NCBI GenBank assembly: GCA_016709665.1
Contig: JADJMI010000027.1
Span: forward strand, 248,001-312,000
Source: Betaproteobacteria bacterium
GTDB lineage: Bacteria > Pseudomonadota > Gammaproteobacteria > Burkholderiales > Usitatibacteraceae
Direction: 5' to 3'
DNA: 64,000 bases
Part shown: positions 9,951 to 19,953 of the stretch, one piece after another
Layout of the letters: each line of letters opens with the position of its first letter
Position numbering within the stretch: the stretch's first letter is position 1
The notes under the pieces: model-generated
What the model saw: only the letters and a program-made list of their open reading frames with translations
What the model was told of the DNA's origin: nothing
The model's database searches: none
Made by a program: the position numbers and the translations under genes

Positions 9951-11125
9951 AGGACCTCCAGGGCGACGGCGGTGGCCTCGCCGCCGCCGATGCACAGGGC
10001 GGCGACGCCTTTCTTCAGGCCACGGGCCTTCAAAGCGTAGATGAGGGTGGTGAGGATGCGGGCGCCGGTGGCGCCGATGGGGTGCCCGAGCGCGACGGCG
10101 CCGCCGTTCACGTTGACCTTGGCGGCATCGAGGCCGATGTCCTTCATGGCGGCCATCGCGACGATGGCGAAGGCCTCGTTGATCTCGTAGAGATCCACGT
10201 CCGAGGCCTGCCAACCGGCCTTGCCCAGCACCTTGCGGATGGCATCCACCGGTGCGGTGGTGAACCACTCGGGCTCCTGCGCGCTCGAGGAATGCGCGAC
10301 GAGGCGGGCGAGCGGCTTGGCGCCGCGCTTCGCGCAATCGGACTCGCGCATGAGCACCAGGGCCGCGGCGCCGTCGGAGATCGACGAGGACGTCGCGGCG
10401 GTGACGCGGCCGTCCTTGTTGAAGGCCGGTCGGAGCGTGGGGATCTTCTCGACGTTCACGGTGAAGGGCGTCTCGTCGTCCTTCACGATCTCCTCGCCCT
10501 TCCGGCCGGCCACGGTGACCGGGGCGATCTCCGCGGCGAACGCGCCGGAGCGGCTCGCGTTCACGGCGCGGGAGGTCGATTCCTTCGCGTAGGCGTCCAT
10601 CGCCTCGCGCGTGATGCCGTACTTCTCCGCCGTCCTGTCCGCGAAGAAGCCCATGGGCTTGCCGTCGTAGGCGTTCTCCAGCCCGTCGAAGGCCATGTGG
10701 TCGAGCACGCGGGCATGGCCGTAGCGGTAGCCCGCGCGCGCCTTGGGCAGCAGGTGGGGCGCGTTGGTCATGGATTCCATGCCGCCCGCGACGACCACGG
10801 ACCCGTCGCCCGAGAGCAGCGCGTCCGTGGCCATCATGGCGGCCTTCATGCCGGAACCGCACATCTTGTTGATCGTGGTGCAGGGCGTCGCCTTGTCGAG
10901 CCCGGCCCCGAGCGCGGCCTGCCGCGCGGGCGCCTGGCCTTGTCCGGCCGGAAGCACGCAACCCATGATGAGGTCGTCGACTTCCGCGGGACCGACGCCC
11001 GCCTGCTCGAGGGCCGCCCGGATGGCGACCGCGCCGAGCTGGTGGGCGGCGAGGGAATTGAACTTGCCCTGCATGGCGCCGATGGGGGTGCGCTTGGCGC
11101 CGACGACGACGATCGATTCCGGCAT
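9947..11125 (-). CDS. Acetyl-CoA C-acetyltransferase (thiolase)
   Basis: Thiolase of 392 residues with all catalytic parts: nucleophilic Cys in INKMCGSGMKAA (~residue 88), GGMESM loop (~115), EINEAFA (~315), His in NVNGGAVALGHPIGATGAR (~348), and the second Cys in AALCIGGGEA (~378). Sequence style (SIVVVGAKRTPIGAMQGKF) is that of AtoB-type degradative/biosynthetic acetyl-CoA acetyltransferases. It would interconvert acetoacetyl-CoA and acetyl-CoA, the terminal step of leucine breakdown after HMG-CoA cleavage. The start is at MPESIVV with AAGGAA just upstream; the annotated chain is the standard length. 47 bases separate it from the BktB-type gene. Confidence 0.92.
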   Translation of the reverse strand: MPESIVVVGAKRTPIGAMQGKFNSLAAHQLGAVAIRAALEQAGVGPAEVDDLIMGCVLPAGQGQAPARQAALGAGLDKATPCTTINKMCGSGMKAAMMATDALLSGDGSVVVAGGMESMTNAPHLLPKARAGYRYGHARVLDHMAFDGLENAYDGKPMGFFADRTAEKYGITREAMDAYAKESTSRAVNASRSGAFAAEIAPVTVAGRKGEEIVKDDETPFTVNVEKIPTLRPAFNKDGRVTAATSSSISDGAAALVLMRESDCAKRGAKPLARLVAHSSSAQEPEWFTTAPVDAIRKVLGKAGWQASDVDLYEINEAFAIVAMAAMKDIGLDAAKVNVNGGAVALGHPIGATGARILTTLIYALKARGLKKGVAALCIGGGEATAVALEVL

Positions 11126-11172
11126 GCGTGTTTCCTTCCTTGGCGACTCGTTCGGGAAAAGCGGACCGCGGA

Positions 11173-12357
<1,185 letters not shown>

Positions 12358-12395
12358 CTTGTTTCTCCCTTGTCGTTTGGGTTGGAGCGGAGGAT

Positions 12396-13562
12396 TCAGG
12401 CGCTTTCTTCGAAGAGCTCGCGCCCGATGAGCATTCGGCGGATCTCGTTGGTCCCGGCGCCGATGTCGTACAGCTTGGCATCGCGCAGGAGCCGTCCGGC
12501 CGGGTAATCGTTGATGTAGCCGTTGCCGCCCAGGGCCTGGATCGCCTCGAGCGCGACCTGCACGGCGTTCTCGGAGGCGAGGAGCAGGCACGCGGCGGCG
12601 TCCTTGCGCGCGGCGCGGCCCGCGCCCCGGTCCAGCGCGGCGGCCACCCGGTAGCTGAACGCCCGTGCCGACTGCAGCTTCACGTACATGTCGGCGAGCT
12701 TGCCCTGCATCAGCTCGAAGGTGCCGATGGGCTGGCCGAACTGCTTTCGCTCGTGCAGGTAGGGGACCACCAGGTCCATCGCGGCCTGCATGATGCCGAT
12801 CGGGCCGCCGGAGAGCACGCAGCGTTCCGTGTCGAGACCCTTCATCAGCACGCGGGAGCCCTGGTTCACCTCGCCCAGGACGTTCTCCGCGGGAATCTCG
12901 CAATCCTCGAACACGAGTTCGCAGGTGTTGGAGCCGCGCATGCCCAGCTTGTCGAGCTTCTGCGCCGTGCGGAACCCCTTCATGCCCTTCTCGACGAGGA
13001 AGGCCGTCATGGCCTTCGAGCCCGCGTCCTTCGGGGCGGTGCGCATGTAGACGATGAGCACGTCGGCGTCGGGGCCGTTCGTGATCCACATCTTGGTGCC
13101 GTTGGCGACCCACCGGTCGCCGCGGCGCTCGGCGCGGCAGGCCATGGAGCCCACGACGTCGGAGCCGGCGCCGGGCTCGCTCATCGCGAGGGCGCCCACG
13201 GATTGCCCCGCGCAGAGGGCGGGCAGGTACCTGCGTCGCTGCGCATCGGAGCCGTTGAGGTACAGGTTGTTCACGCAGAGGTTCGAGTGCGCGCCGTAGG
13301 AAAGGCCCACGGAGGCCGACGCCCGCGAGACCTCCTCCATGGCGATCACGTGCGCCAGGTAGCCCAGGCCGGTGCCGCCGAACGCCTCGGGGACGGTCAT
13401 GCCGAGAAGGCCCAGGTCGCCGAGCTTCGCCCACATGTCGGCGGGGAACGCGTTGTCGCGGTCGATCGCGGCGGCCCTCGGGGCGAGCTCCGCCTCGCAC
13501 AACCGCCTCGCGCTCTCGCGAAGCAGCTCGATTTCCTCGGGAAGATCGGGATCGAAGGGCAA
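12396..13562 (-). CDS. liuA: Isovaleryl-CoA dehydrogenase
   Basis: 388 residues. The central block LSYGAHSNLCVNNLYLNGSDAQ (~90-110) and the segment GLDTERCVLSGGPIGIMQAA (~245-265) are the isovaleryl-CoA dehydrogenase signatures. The Glu in that second block is the catalytic base, equivalent to Glu254 of the human enzyme, and the C-terminal site used by other acyl-CoA dehydrogenases reads YDIGAGTNEIRR, with Gly where Glu would be. It converts isovaleryl-CoA to 3-methylcrotonyl-CoA, first committed step of the liu pathway, feeding LiuB/LiuD. It is the first gene after an intrinsic terminator at 13646-13678, so it likely has its own promoter. Confidence 0.94.
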   Translation of the reverse strand: MPFDPDLPEEIELLRESARRLCEAELAPRAAAIDRDNAFPADMWAKLGDLGLLGMTVPEAFGGTGLGYLAHVIAMEEVSRASASVGLSYGAHSNLCVNNLYLNGSDAQRRRYLPALCAGQSVGALAMSEPGAGSDVVGSMACRAERRGDRWVANGTKMWITNGPDADVLIVYMRTAPKDAGSKAMTAFLVEKGMKGFRTAQKLDKLGMRGSNTCELVFEDCEIPAENVLGEVNQGSRVLMKGLDTERCVLSGGPIGIMQAAMDLVVPYLHERKQFGQPIGTFELMQGKLADMYVKLQSARAFSYRVAAALDRGAGRAARKDAAACLLLASENAVQVALEAIQALGGNGYINDYPAGRLLRDAKLYDIGAGTNEIRRMLIGRELFEESA

Positions 13563-13685
13563 GACGGCTCCGATGGTGGGCCCCCGCGGGGGCGGGGCGG
13601 TCGCGGCCGACTGGGGACGGCGACCCGAAACCGCAATTATCGCCCAAAACCGGGGGGCGCCGGCATCCGCGCCCCCGGCGGGGAC
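13563..13685 (-). promoter_or_regulatory. Terminator plus candidate liuA promoter between SDR and liuA
   Basis: This 123-base gap contains the terminator described separately and, just after it on the coding strand, GATAAT (13641 to 13636), a good sigma-70 -10 box about 75 bases before the liuA start. No clear -35 is seen, since the upstream side is the GC hairpin. I infer that liuA and the downstream genes form a transcription unit of their own. Confidence 0.4.
13646..13678 (-). terminator. Intrinsic terminator after the SDR gene
   Basis: On the minus strand, CCGGGGGCGC and GCGCCCCCCGG pair across an 8-base loop and are followed by TTTTGGG. It begins 8 bases after the SDR stop, so the SDR transcript probably ends here rather than reading into liuA. 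Confidence 0.7.
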
Positions 13686-14450
13686 CTACCGGGCGGCCAT
13701 GCGGATGGCGCCGTCGAGACGGATCACCTCGCCATTGAGAAGCTCGTTCTCGACGATGTGGGCCACGAGGGCCGCGTACTCCTCGGGCCTGCCGAGCCGG
13801 GGCGGGAAGGGGACCTGGGCCCCCAGCGAGGCCCGGATCTCCTCGCTCATGCCCTGAAGCATGGGCGTATCGAAGATCCCGGGCGCGATCGCCACCACGC
13901 GGATGCCGAACCGGGCGAGTTCGCGCGCGACGGGAAGGGTGAGGCCGTTCACGCCGGCCTTCGAGGCGGCGTAGGCGGCCTGGCCGACCTGGCCCTCGAA
14001 CGAGGCGACCGACGAGGTGTTCACGATCACGCCGCGCTCGCCGGAGGGCAGGGCGGGCCCGGCGCACATGCGCGCGGCGGCCAGCCGGATCACGTTGAAC
14101 GTGCCCACGAGGTTGATCCGCACGGCGCGCTCGAAATTCGCGAGGGAATGGGGCCCGTTCTTCCCCACGACGCGCTCGCCCGGGGCGACGCCGGCGCAGT
14201 TCACCACGCCCCCCAGGTTGCCGAAATCCGAGTAGGCGAGGTCGACGGCGGCCTGCACCTGCGCTTCGTCGGTCACGTCGGTCCGGATGAAGCGGGCCTC
14301 GGCGCCGAACTGCTGCGCCACCCAGCCGCCGGCGTCGGTCACGTCGGCGATGACGACCCGGGCGCCGTCGGCCACGAGCCGGCGCGCCGTGGCGGCACCC
14401 AGCCCCGAGCCGCCGCCCGTGACGAGGAAGACCTGGTTCTCGATTTTCAT
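13686..14450 (-). CDS. Short-chain dehydrogenase, 3-hydroxyacyl-CoA dehydrogenase type II (HSD10-like)
   Basis: Classical SDR of 254 residues. Cofactor motif VTGGGSGLGAAT (TGxxxGxG, residues ~10-20), NAG-equivalent VNCAGVAPGER (~88), Ser in VNTSSVASFEGQ (~147) and catalytic YAASK (YxxxK, ~160), then APGIFDTPML after the active site. The VNCAGVA and APGIFDTPMLQG segments with the insertion ALPSGERGVI are typical of HSD17B10-like enzymes that oxidise 2-methyl-3-hydroxybutyryl-CoA in isoleucine breakdown. Asp after strand 2 (VVIADVTD) indicates NAD preference. With BktB downstream this gives the last two steps of isoleucine catabolism. It is transcribed from a promoter divergent to the metallo-hydrolase gene. 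Confidence 0.9.
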   Translation of the reverse strand: MKIENQVFLVTGGGSGLGAATARRLVADGARVVIADVTDAGGWVAQQFGAEARFIRTDVTDEAQVQAAVDLAYSDFGNLGGVVNCAGVAPGERVVGKNGPHSLANFERAVRINLVGTFNVIRLAAARMCAGPALPSGERGVIVNTSSVASFEGQVGQAAYAASKAGVNGLTLPVARELARFGIRVVAIAPGIFDTPMLQGMSEEIRASLGAQVPFPPRLGRPEEYAALVAHIVENELLNGEVIRLDGAIRMAAR

Positions 14451-14567
14451 GGAAGGGTTCCGCTGTGGAAGGAACGGGCGCCATCGACGGGCACGCCGCA
14501 GGGGGAGGATTATAGGCCGGCGAGCCGGGGCTAGAATGGCGCCTCCCGTTCGTCCGGAGCTCCGCGC
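14451..14567. promoter_or_regulatory. Divergent promoters for the SDR and the metallo-hydrolase
   Basis: TATAAT lies on the minus strand at 14514-14509, about 60 bases ahead of the SDR start, and TAGAAT lies on the plus strand at 14532-14537, about 30 bases ahead of the TTG start of the MBL-fold gene. The two -10 elements point away from each other and are only 17 bases apart, so the promoters overlap. No clear operator repeat is visible. Confidence 0.5.
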
Positions 14568-15491
14568 TTGCCGCTTCCCGTGCTGCCGCCCGCCGTGCGC
14601 GTCATCGTCCGAGGCTGGCTCAACTCGAACCAGGTGCTCCTTCGATCGCCGGGGGCCCACGTGCTGGTCGACTCGGGATACTGCACGCACGCCGCGCGGA
14701 CGATCGCCCTCGTGGCGCAGGCCCTGGAAGGCGAGGGTCTCGCCGGCCTCGTCAACACCCACTGCCATTCCGACCACATGGGCGGCAACGCGGCGGTGGC
14801 CGCGCGCTTCGACTGCAGCGTGTGCGTGCCGGCGGGCGAGGTGAAGCACATCGTTCCCTGGACGCCGCAGAGCGTCTGGATGGAGCAGTTCGACCAGCGG
14901 GCCGAACCCTTCGAGTTCCATGACACGATCGCCGCGGGCGAGAGCTTCGAGGCGGGAGGCTTGCATTGGGAGGCGCACGCGGCGCCCGGGCACGACATGG
15001 ACGCCCTGGTCTACTTCGCGCCGCAGGCCCGCGTGCTCATCGCCGGCGACGCGCTCTGGGAGAACGGCATGGGCTTCGTCTGGCCCGAGGACGGCCCGAA
15101 CCCCCACATCGACGCGGCCTTCGAGACGCTGGACGCCATCGAGCGTCTCGCCCCGGCGGTGGTGATACCCGGCCATGGGCCGCCGTTCGGCGAGATCGGC
15201 CGGTCGCTCGCGACGGCCCGTTCGCGGCTCGCGGCATTCTCGGCGGATCCGGTGAAGGGCGCGCGGTACGCCATGAAGGCGCTCTTCGTCTTCGCGCTGC
15301 TCGACAAGGGGTCGATGGCGATCGCCGACGTCGCCGGCTACCTCGGCGGCGTGCCCAGCCACCGCAGGCTGGCCGAGCGATTCCTGCGCCGCGAACCGAT
15401 GGAACTGGCCGAGTGGCTCGTGTCGGACCTGCTGCGATCGGGGGCGATACGCCTCGAAGGCGGTCGCGCCTGGCCGACGATGGCGGCCTAG
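14568..15491 (+). CDS. Metallo-beta-lactamase-fold hydrolase
   Basis: 307 residues. Zinc-site motifs in order: NTHCHSDHMGG (HxHxDH, ~residues 62-71), His in APGHDMDALVYF (~143), Asp in IAGDALWENG (~160) and His in VIPGHGPPFGE (~200). Thus a full dinuclear site of the glyoxalase II/RNase Z/MBL superfamily, followed by a ~75-residue C-terminal winged-helix-like region (YLGGVPSHRRLAERFL). The start is a TTG with GGAG 9 bases upstream; the upstream ATG at 14536 is out of frame. Such MBL hydrolases with a C-terminal helical domain are found beside acyl-CoA genes (LACTB2-like), suggesting thioester hydrolysis, but the substrate is not known. Its stop shares CTAG with the convergent Crp-like gene. 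Confidence 0.85.
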   Translation: MPLPVLPPAVRVIVRGWLNSNQVLLRSPGAHVLVDSGYCTHAARTIALVAQALEGEGLAGLVNTHCHSDHMGGNAAVAARFDCSVCVPAGEVKHIVPWTPQSVWMEQFDQRAEPFEFHDTIAAGESFEAGGLHWEAHAAPGHDMDALVYFAPQARVLIAGDALWENGMGFVWPEDGPNPHIDAAFETLDAIERLAPAVVIPGHGPPFGEIGRSLATARSRLAAFSADPVKGARYAMKALFVFALLDKGSMAIADVAGYLGGVPSHRRLAERFLRREPMELAEWLVSDLLRSGAIRLEGGRAWPTMAA

Positions 15492-16159
15492 GCGAAGGCC
15501 CGCAGCCCGTCCAGGTCGAGCACGCGCAGGCCTCCGTATTCGATCCGGATGAGCCCGCGGGCCTCCAGCACCTGCAGCGCCTGGTTCACGCGCTGGCGCG
15601 AGACGCCGGCGAGATAGCCGATTTCCTCCTGCGAAACCTGGACCTCCGGACCCATCTCCGGATAGAGCACCGGGTTGAAGAGGGCGGCGAGGGACCGCGC
15701 GACCCGCGCATCGGGCTCGAGCAGGCGCTGCGTCTCGACCATGGCGATGAACTGCGCCAGCCGCTCGTTCAGCTGCGTGAGCAGGAACCGGTTGAACCCG
15801 ATGTCCGTGTCGAGGAGCCAGTCGAAGGTGGCCTTCGGCATGAACGCGAGGCGCGTGGCCCTGAGCGCCACGATGTCGTACTTGCGCGTGCGGTCCTTGA
15901 GGAGCGAGCCCTCGCCGAACCAGCCGCCGCGCGCGACGCCCAGGAAGGTGGTCGCCTTGCCCTCGGGCGAGATGCTCGACATCTTCACGAGGCCGTCGAC
16001 GATGCCGATCCAGTGCTCGACCGGGTCGCCGCGCCGGCAGACGGCCGTGCCGGCCTGCACGTCGCGCACGAAAGTCTCGGCCTCCACGCGCTCCCGCTGG
16101 GCGGGCTCGAGCGGCCGGGCCCACAGCGAGGCGGCGAGAAGATCGGTAAGGGTTTTCAC
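15488..16159 (-). CDS. Crp/Fnr-family transcriptional regulator
   Basis: 223 residues. N-terminal cyclic-nucleotide-binding beta barrel with AVCRRGDPVEHWIGIVDGLVKM and the GGWFGEGSLLKD turn (~20-100), a long dimerisation helix (NERLAQFIAMVETQ), and a C-terminal HTH_Crp winged helix where QEEIGYLAGVSRQRVNQALQVLEARGLI is the recognition region. There are no N-terminal Cys residues, so it is not an oxygen-sensing FNR, and the PxGExx phosphate-binding pattern is only partly kept (GWFGEGS). It starts with GTG and is divergent to the acyl-CoA synthetase gene. This regulator/synthetase/Liv arrangement suggests local control of that transport operon. Confidence 0.88.
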   Translation of the reverse strand: MKTLTDLLAASLWARPLEPAQRERVEAETFVRDVQAGTAVCRRGDPVEHWIGIVDGLVKMSSISPEGKATTFLGVARGGWFGEGSLLKDRTRKYDIVALRATRLAFMPKATFDWLLDTDIGFNRFLLTQLNERLAQFIAMVETQRLLEPDARVARSLAALFNPVLYPEMGPEVQVSQEEIGYLAGVSRQRVNQALQVLEARGLIRIEYGGLRVLDLDGLRAFA

Positions 16160-16341
16160 GGGGGTCGACGCCCGGGATTGTCAACCAAAAGACAACCGCG
16201 GGCGAGCCCCTCTCGCTACACTGGGCCTGTTCCGGTGGGCACTTCCTGTGCGTGGGAAGCCGCCGTCGGACGACCAGGGCGGCCCGAGGGGACGGACCCG
16301 CCCGGCGACCAGATTCCCCGACGGCAGGAGGAGAGAACCGG
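16160..16341. promoter_or_regulatory. Divergent control region between crp-like gene and acyl-CoA synthetase
   Basis: The gap holds an inverted repeat, TTGTC-8-GACAA at 16178-16195, inside an AT-richer patch, and a plus-strand TACACT -10-like box at 16217-16222. The repeat lies ~20 bases upstream of the regulator start and could be its autoregulatory site, although it is not a standard CRP box (TGTGA-N6-TCACA). Ribosome site AGGAGGAGAG precedes the synthetase ATG. Confidence 0.4.
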
Positions 16342-18300
16342 ATGACCCTCGCCCTCGCGGCAGGCGACACCTTCCCGAAGCTGCTCGCGTGCCACGCGCG
16401 CGAGCGCGGGGACCGGCCGGCCCTGCGGGAGAAGGACCTCGGCATCTGGCAGTCGTGGTCGTGGCTCGAGGTGCAACAGGAGGTCCATCGCCTCGCCGCC
16501 GGCCTCGCCCAGGCGGGCTTTCGCCGCGGCATGCACCTGGCCGTCGTCGGCGACAATCGCCCGCGGCTGTATTTCGCGCTCCTCGCCGCACAAAGCCTCG
16601 GCGGGATCCCGGTGCCGTTCTACCAGGATGCCGTCGCCGGCGAGATGGCCTTCGTCTTTCGCGACGCCGACATCGGCTTCGCGATCGTCGAGGACCAGGA
16701 GCAGGCCGACAAGCTCTTCGAGATCCTGCCGGATTGCCCGGGCCTCAAGCGCATCTGGTACGACGACCCGCGCGGCTTCCGGCACGACCGGCGCGAAGGC
16801 CTCGCGAGCTACGAGAGCCTGGTCGGCGAGGGCGAGGCGTGGCTGCGCGCGAATGCCGGCGTGCTCGAGGCCGAGGTGGCGAAGGGCGCGGGTGGCGATT
16901 GCGCGATCATGCTCTATACCTCCGGGACGACCGGCAACCCGAAGGGCGTCGTGCTCTCCCACGACAACCTGGTGATCTCGGGCCGCAACTACGTGGAACT
17001 CGAGGGGCTCACCGACCGCGAGGAGGTCCTCGCCTACCTGCCGATGGCGTGGATCGGGCAGAACCTCTTTTCCTACGCGCAGTGGCTGGTGGCCGGATTT
17101 CGCATCAACTGCCCCGAATCCGCCGAAACGGTGCTCACCGACATGCGGGAGATCGGGCCCACGTATTACTTCGCGCCGCCGCGCGTGCTCGAGGCGCTGC
17201 TCACGCAGGTGACCATCCGCATGGAGGACGCGAGCCGCGTGAAACGCGAGCTCTATCGGCATTTCATGGCGCTCGCGCGGCGCGTGGGCTCGGCGATCCT
17301 CGACGGCAGGCCGGTGCGGGGCGTGGACCGCGCGCACTACGCGCTGGGCGAAATGCTCCTCTACGCACCGCTCAAGAACGCCCTGGGCATGTCGCGCGTG
17401 CGCGTGGCCTACACGGCGGGCGAGGCCATCGGCCCGGACCTCTTCGTCTTCTACCGTTCGCTCGGCATCAACCTGAAGCAGCTCTACGGGCAGACGGAGA
17501 CGTGCGCGGCCGTGTGCGTGCAACACGACGGCCAGGTGAAGCCCGATACCGTGGGCCCTCCCATGAAGGGCGTGGAGGTGCGCGTGCTCGACAGCGGCGA
17601 GATCGTGCTGCGCTGCCCCGGGCTGTTCGTGGAGTACCACCGCAATGCCGAGGCGACCGCGGAGGCGAAGGACGCGCAAGGCTGGTACCACACGGGCGAC
17701 GCGGGCTACTTCGACGCCGACGGGCACCTCAAGATCATCGACCGCGCCCGGGACGTCGGCAGGCTCGCCGACGGCACGCTCTTCGCGCCCAAGTACCTGG
17801 AGAACAAGCTCAAGTTCTTCCCCTACGTGCAGGAGGCGGTGGCCTTCGGCGACGGCCGCGCCGAGGCGAGCGCGATGATCAACATCGACGTGCAGGCCGT
17901 GGGCGACTGGGCGGAGCGCCGCGGGCTCCCGTACGCCGGCTACCAGGACCTGGCGCAGAAGGCCCCGGTGGTCGAACTCGTCCGCGATTGCGTCGAGAAG
18001 GTGAACGCCGACCTGGCCGCCGACCCGAAGCTCTGCGGCAGCCAGATCCACCGCTTCGTGATCCTGCACAAGGAACTCGACGCCGACGACGGCGAGCTCA
18101 CGCGCACGCGCAAGGTGCGCCGGCGGTTCATCGGGGAGAAGTACGCCGGCATCGTCGAGGCGCTCTACGGCGAGGCCGCGCAGTGCGCGGTGGAGGCGCA
18201 GGTGCGATTCGAGGACGGGCGCACGGGCACCGTCCGCGCCCAGCTCGCCATCGGCCGCGCGAAGACCTTCGCGCCGGCCGCCTCGCGGAGCGCGGCGTGA
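16342..18300 (+). CDS. AMP-dependent long-chain/aryl acyl-CoA synthetase
   Basis: 652 residues, ANL superfamily. P-loop-like motif MLYTSGTTGNPKGVVLSH (~residue 190), gate region AYLPMAWIGQN (~233), adenine motif YGQTETCA (~383), GWYHTGDAGYFD (~450) and hinge IIDRARDVGRLADG (~465). Replacement of the usual C-terminal KDRxKE by DVGRLADGTLFAPKYLENKLK resembles the FadD-like/AMP-dependent synthetases seen next to Liv-type importers in Burkholderiales. It would activate the imported carboxylic acid to a CoA thioester with ATP. The stop overlaps the start region of the ATPase gene that follows. The substrate is not determinable: long-chain, branched or aromatic acids all fit. Confidence 0.88.
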   Translation: MTLALAAGDTFPKLLACHARERGDRPALREKDLGIWQSWSWLEVQQEVHRLAAGLAQAGFRRGMHLAVVGDNRPRLYFALLAAQSLGGIPVPFYQDAVAGEMAFVFRDADIGFAIVEDQEQADKLFEILPDCPGLKRIWYDDPRGFRHDRREGLASYESLVGEGEAWLRANAGVLEAEVAKGAGGDCAIMLYTSGTTGNPKGVVLSHDNLVISGRNYVELEGLTDREEVLAYLPMAWIGQNLFSYAQWLVAGFRINCPESAETVLTDMREIGPTYYFAPPRVLEALLTQVTIRMEDASRVKRELYRHFMALARRVGSAILDGRPVRGVDRAHYALGEMLLYAPLKNALGMSRVRVAYTAGEAIGPDLFVFYRSLGINLKQLYGQTETCAAVCVQHDGQVKPDTVGPPMKGVEVRVLDSGEIVLRCPGLFVEYHRNAEATAEAKDAQGWYHTGDAGYFDADGHLKIIDRARDVGRLADGTLFAPKYLENKLKFFPYVQEAVAFGDGRAEASAMINIDVQAVGDWAERRGLPYAGYQDLAQKAPVVELVRDCVEKVNADLAADPKLCGSQIHRFVILHKELDADDGELTRTRKVRRRFIGEKYAGIVEALYGEAAQCAVEAQVRFEDGRTGTVRAQLAIGRAKTFAPAASRSAA

Positions 18301-18323
18301 GGGGCGCGCAGGAGGCCGGGCCG

Positions 18324-19085
18324 GTGATCCTCGCCGTCGAGGGCGTCTCGCTCGCCTTCGGCGGCGTGAAGGCGCTCGCCGACGTCGGCTTCGACGTGCG
18401 CGAGCACGAGGTGCGCGCCATCATCGGCCCCAACGGCGCCGGCAAGAGCTCGATGCTCAACGTGATCAACGGCGTCTACCGGCCGCAGGCCGGGCGCATC
18501 ACCTACCTGGGCGAGTCGCGCACGCAGATGGAGCCGCACTTCGCCGCGAGCCACGGCATCGCCCGCACCTTCCAGAGCCTCGCGCTCTTCAAGGGCATGA
18601 GCGTGCTCGACAACCTGCTCGCGGGGCGCAACCTCCTGATGCGCACGAACCTGCTGCTGCAGGCGCTCAGGATCGGGCCGGCGCTCAAGGAGGAAGTGGC
18701 GCATCGCCGGCGCGTGGAGGAGATCATCGACTTCCTGGAGATCCAGCACGTGCGCAAGACGCCGGTGGGACGCCTGCCCTACGGCCTGCAGAAGCGGGTC
18801 GACCTCGGACGGGCGCTGGCGGCCGAGCCCAGGCTGCTCTTGCTCGACGAGCCGATGGCCGGCATGAACGTCGAGGAGAAGCAGGACATGTGCCGCTTCA
18901 TCCTCGACGTGAACGACGAGTTCGGCACGACCATCGTCCTCATCGAGCACGACATGGGCGTGGTGATGGACATCTCGGACCGCGTCGTGGTCCTCGACTA
19001 CGGGCGCAAGATCGGCGACGGAACGCCCGACGAAGTCCGCGCGAACCAGGCGGTCATCGACGCCTACCTCGGGGTGCAGCACTGA
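18324..19085 (+). CDS. livG: Branched-chain amino acid-type ABC importer ATPase (LivG)
   Basis: ATPase of 253 residues. Walker A IIGPNGAGKSS (~residue 35), Q-loop region FQSLALFKGM, an atypical signature LPYGLQKRVDLGRAL in place of LSGGQ, as common in LivG (~150), Walker B LLLLDEPMAGM (~172) and H-loop LIEHDMGVVMD. The GTG at 18297 would overlap the previous stop, but AGGAGG at 18310-18315 is ideally placed for the GTG at 18324, so I choose that. It partners with LivF and the LivH/LivM permeases downstream; together with the synthetase it probably serves uptake of an organic acid rather than leucine itself. Confidence 0.9.
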   Translation: MILAVEGVSLAFGGVKALADVGFDVREHEVRAIIGPNGAGKSSMLNVINGVYRPQAGRITYLGESRTQMEPHFAASHGIARTFQSLALFKGMSVLDNLLAGRNLLMRTNLLLQALRIGPALKEEVAHRRRVEEIIDFLEIQHVRKTPVGRLPYGLQKRVDLGRALAAEPRLLLLDEPMAGMNVEEKQDMCRFILDVNDEFGTTIVLIEHDMGVVMDISDRVVVLDYGRKIGDGTPDEVRANQAVIDAYLGVQH

Positions 19086-19953
19086 TGTCCGTCGAGAAGT
19101 TCTTCCAGCGGCGCGCCATGACGTGGGTGGTCCTCGGGGTCCTCGCCGTGGGCGCGGTCTCGCCCCTCGCCTTCGGCGGCGCGCGCCTGCCGCAGTGGCT
19201 CGAGGTGGTGCTGGGCGGGCTCATGTCCGGCGTGCTCTATTCGCTCGTGGCCATCGGGCTGGTGCTCATCTTCAAGGCCTCCGGCGTCTTCAATTTCGCG
19301 CAAGGCGCGATGGTGCTCTTCGCGGCCCTGTCGCTCGTGCGCCTCATGGCGTGGATGCCCTTGCCGGTCGCGCTCGCCGCGACGGTGGCGATCATGGTCG
19401 CGCTCGCCTGGCTCATCGAGCGCCTGGTGCTGCGCCCGCTCGTGAACCAGAGGAGCCCATCGTCCTCTTCATGGCGACCCTCGGCGTGACCTATTTCCTC
19501 GACGGGTTCGGCCAGACGCTCTGGGGCAGCGACATCTACACGCTCGACGTGGGCATGCCCAAGGAGCCGAAGATCCTGCTGGAGGACGTCTTCGAGGGCG
19601 GCATCCTCGTGGGCATGGAGGACGTCATCGCCGCGCTGATCGCCGCCGCGCTCGTGGGCGTCCTCGCGCTCTTCTTCCAGAAGACGGGCACGGGACGCGC
19701 CCTTCGCGCGGTGGCGGACGACCACCAGGCGGCACAGTCGATCGGCATCCCGCTGGGCCGCATCTGGGTGATCGTCTGGAGCGTGGCCGGCATCGTGGCC
19801 CTGGTGGCGGGCGTCATCTGGGGCTCGAAGCTGGGCGTGCAGTTCTCGCTGCAGCTCATCGCGCTCAAGGCGCTGCCGGTGGTGATCCTGGGCGGCTTCA
19901 CCTCGATCCCCGGCGCGATCGTGGGCGGGCTCATCATCGGCCTGGGCGAGAAA
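19085..19953 (+). CDS. livH: Branched-chain-type ABC importer permease LivH, frameshifted and C-terminally joined to LivM
   Basis: Inner-membrane permease starting at ATG 19085 (TGATG overlap with livG). The first 120 residues contain hydrophobic helices and the LivH landmark SLVAIGLVLIFKASGVFNFAQGAMVL. Near 19450 one G is missing (CAGAGGAGCCC); the downstream frame continues with EEPIVLFMATLGVTYFLDG, then the conserved GRALRAVADDHQAAQSIGIPL loop and SIPGAIVGGLIIGLGEK. At that GEK (19945-19953) the chain runs straight into LivM sequence. The usual ~35-40 residue LivH tail ending in a RPxGLFG motif, plus its stop, are absent. So either an in-frame deletion fused the two genes or the assembly lost a piece. 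Confidence 0.8.
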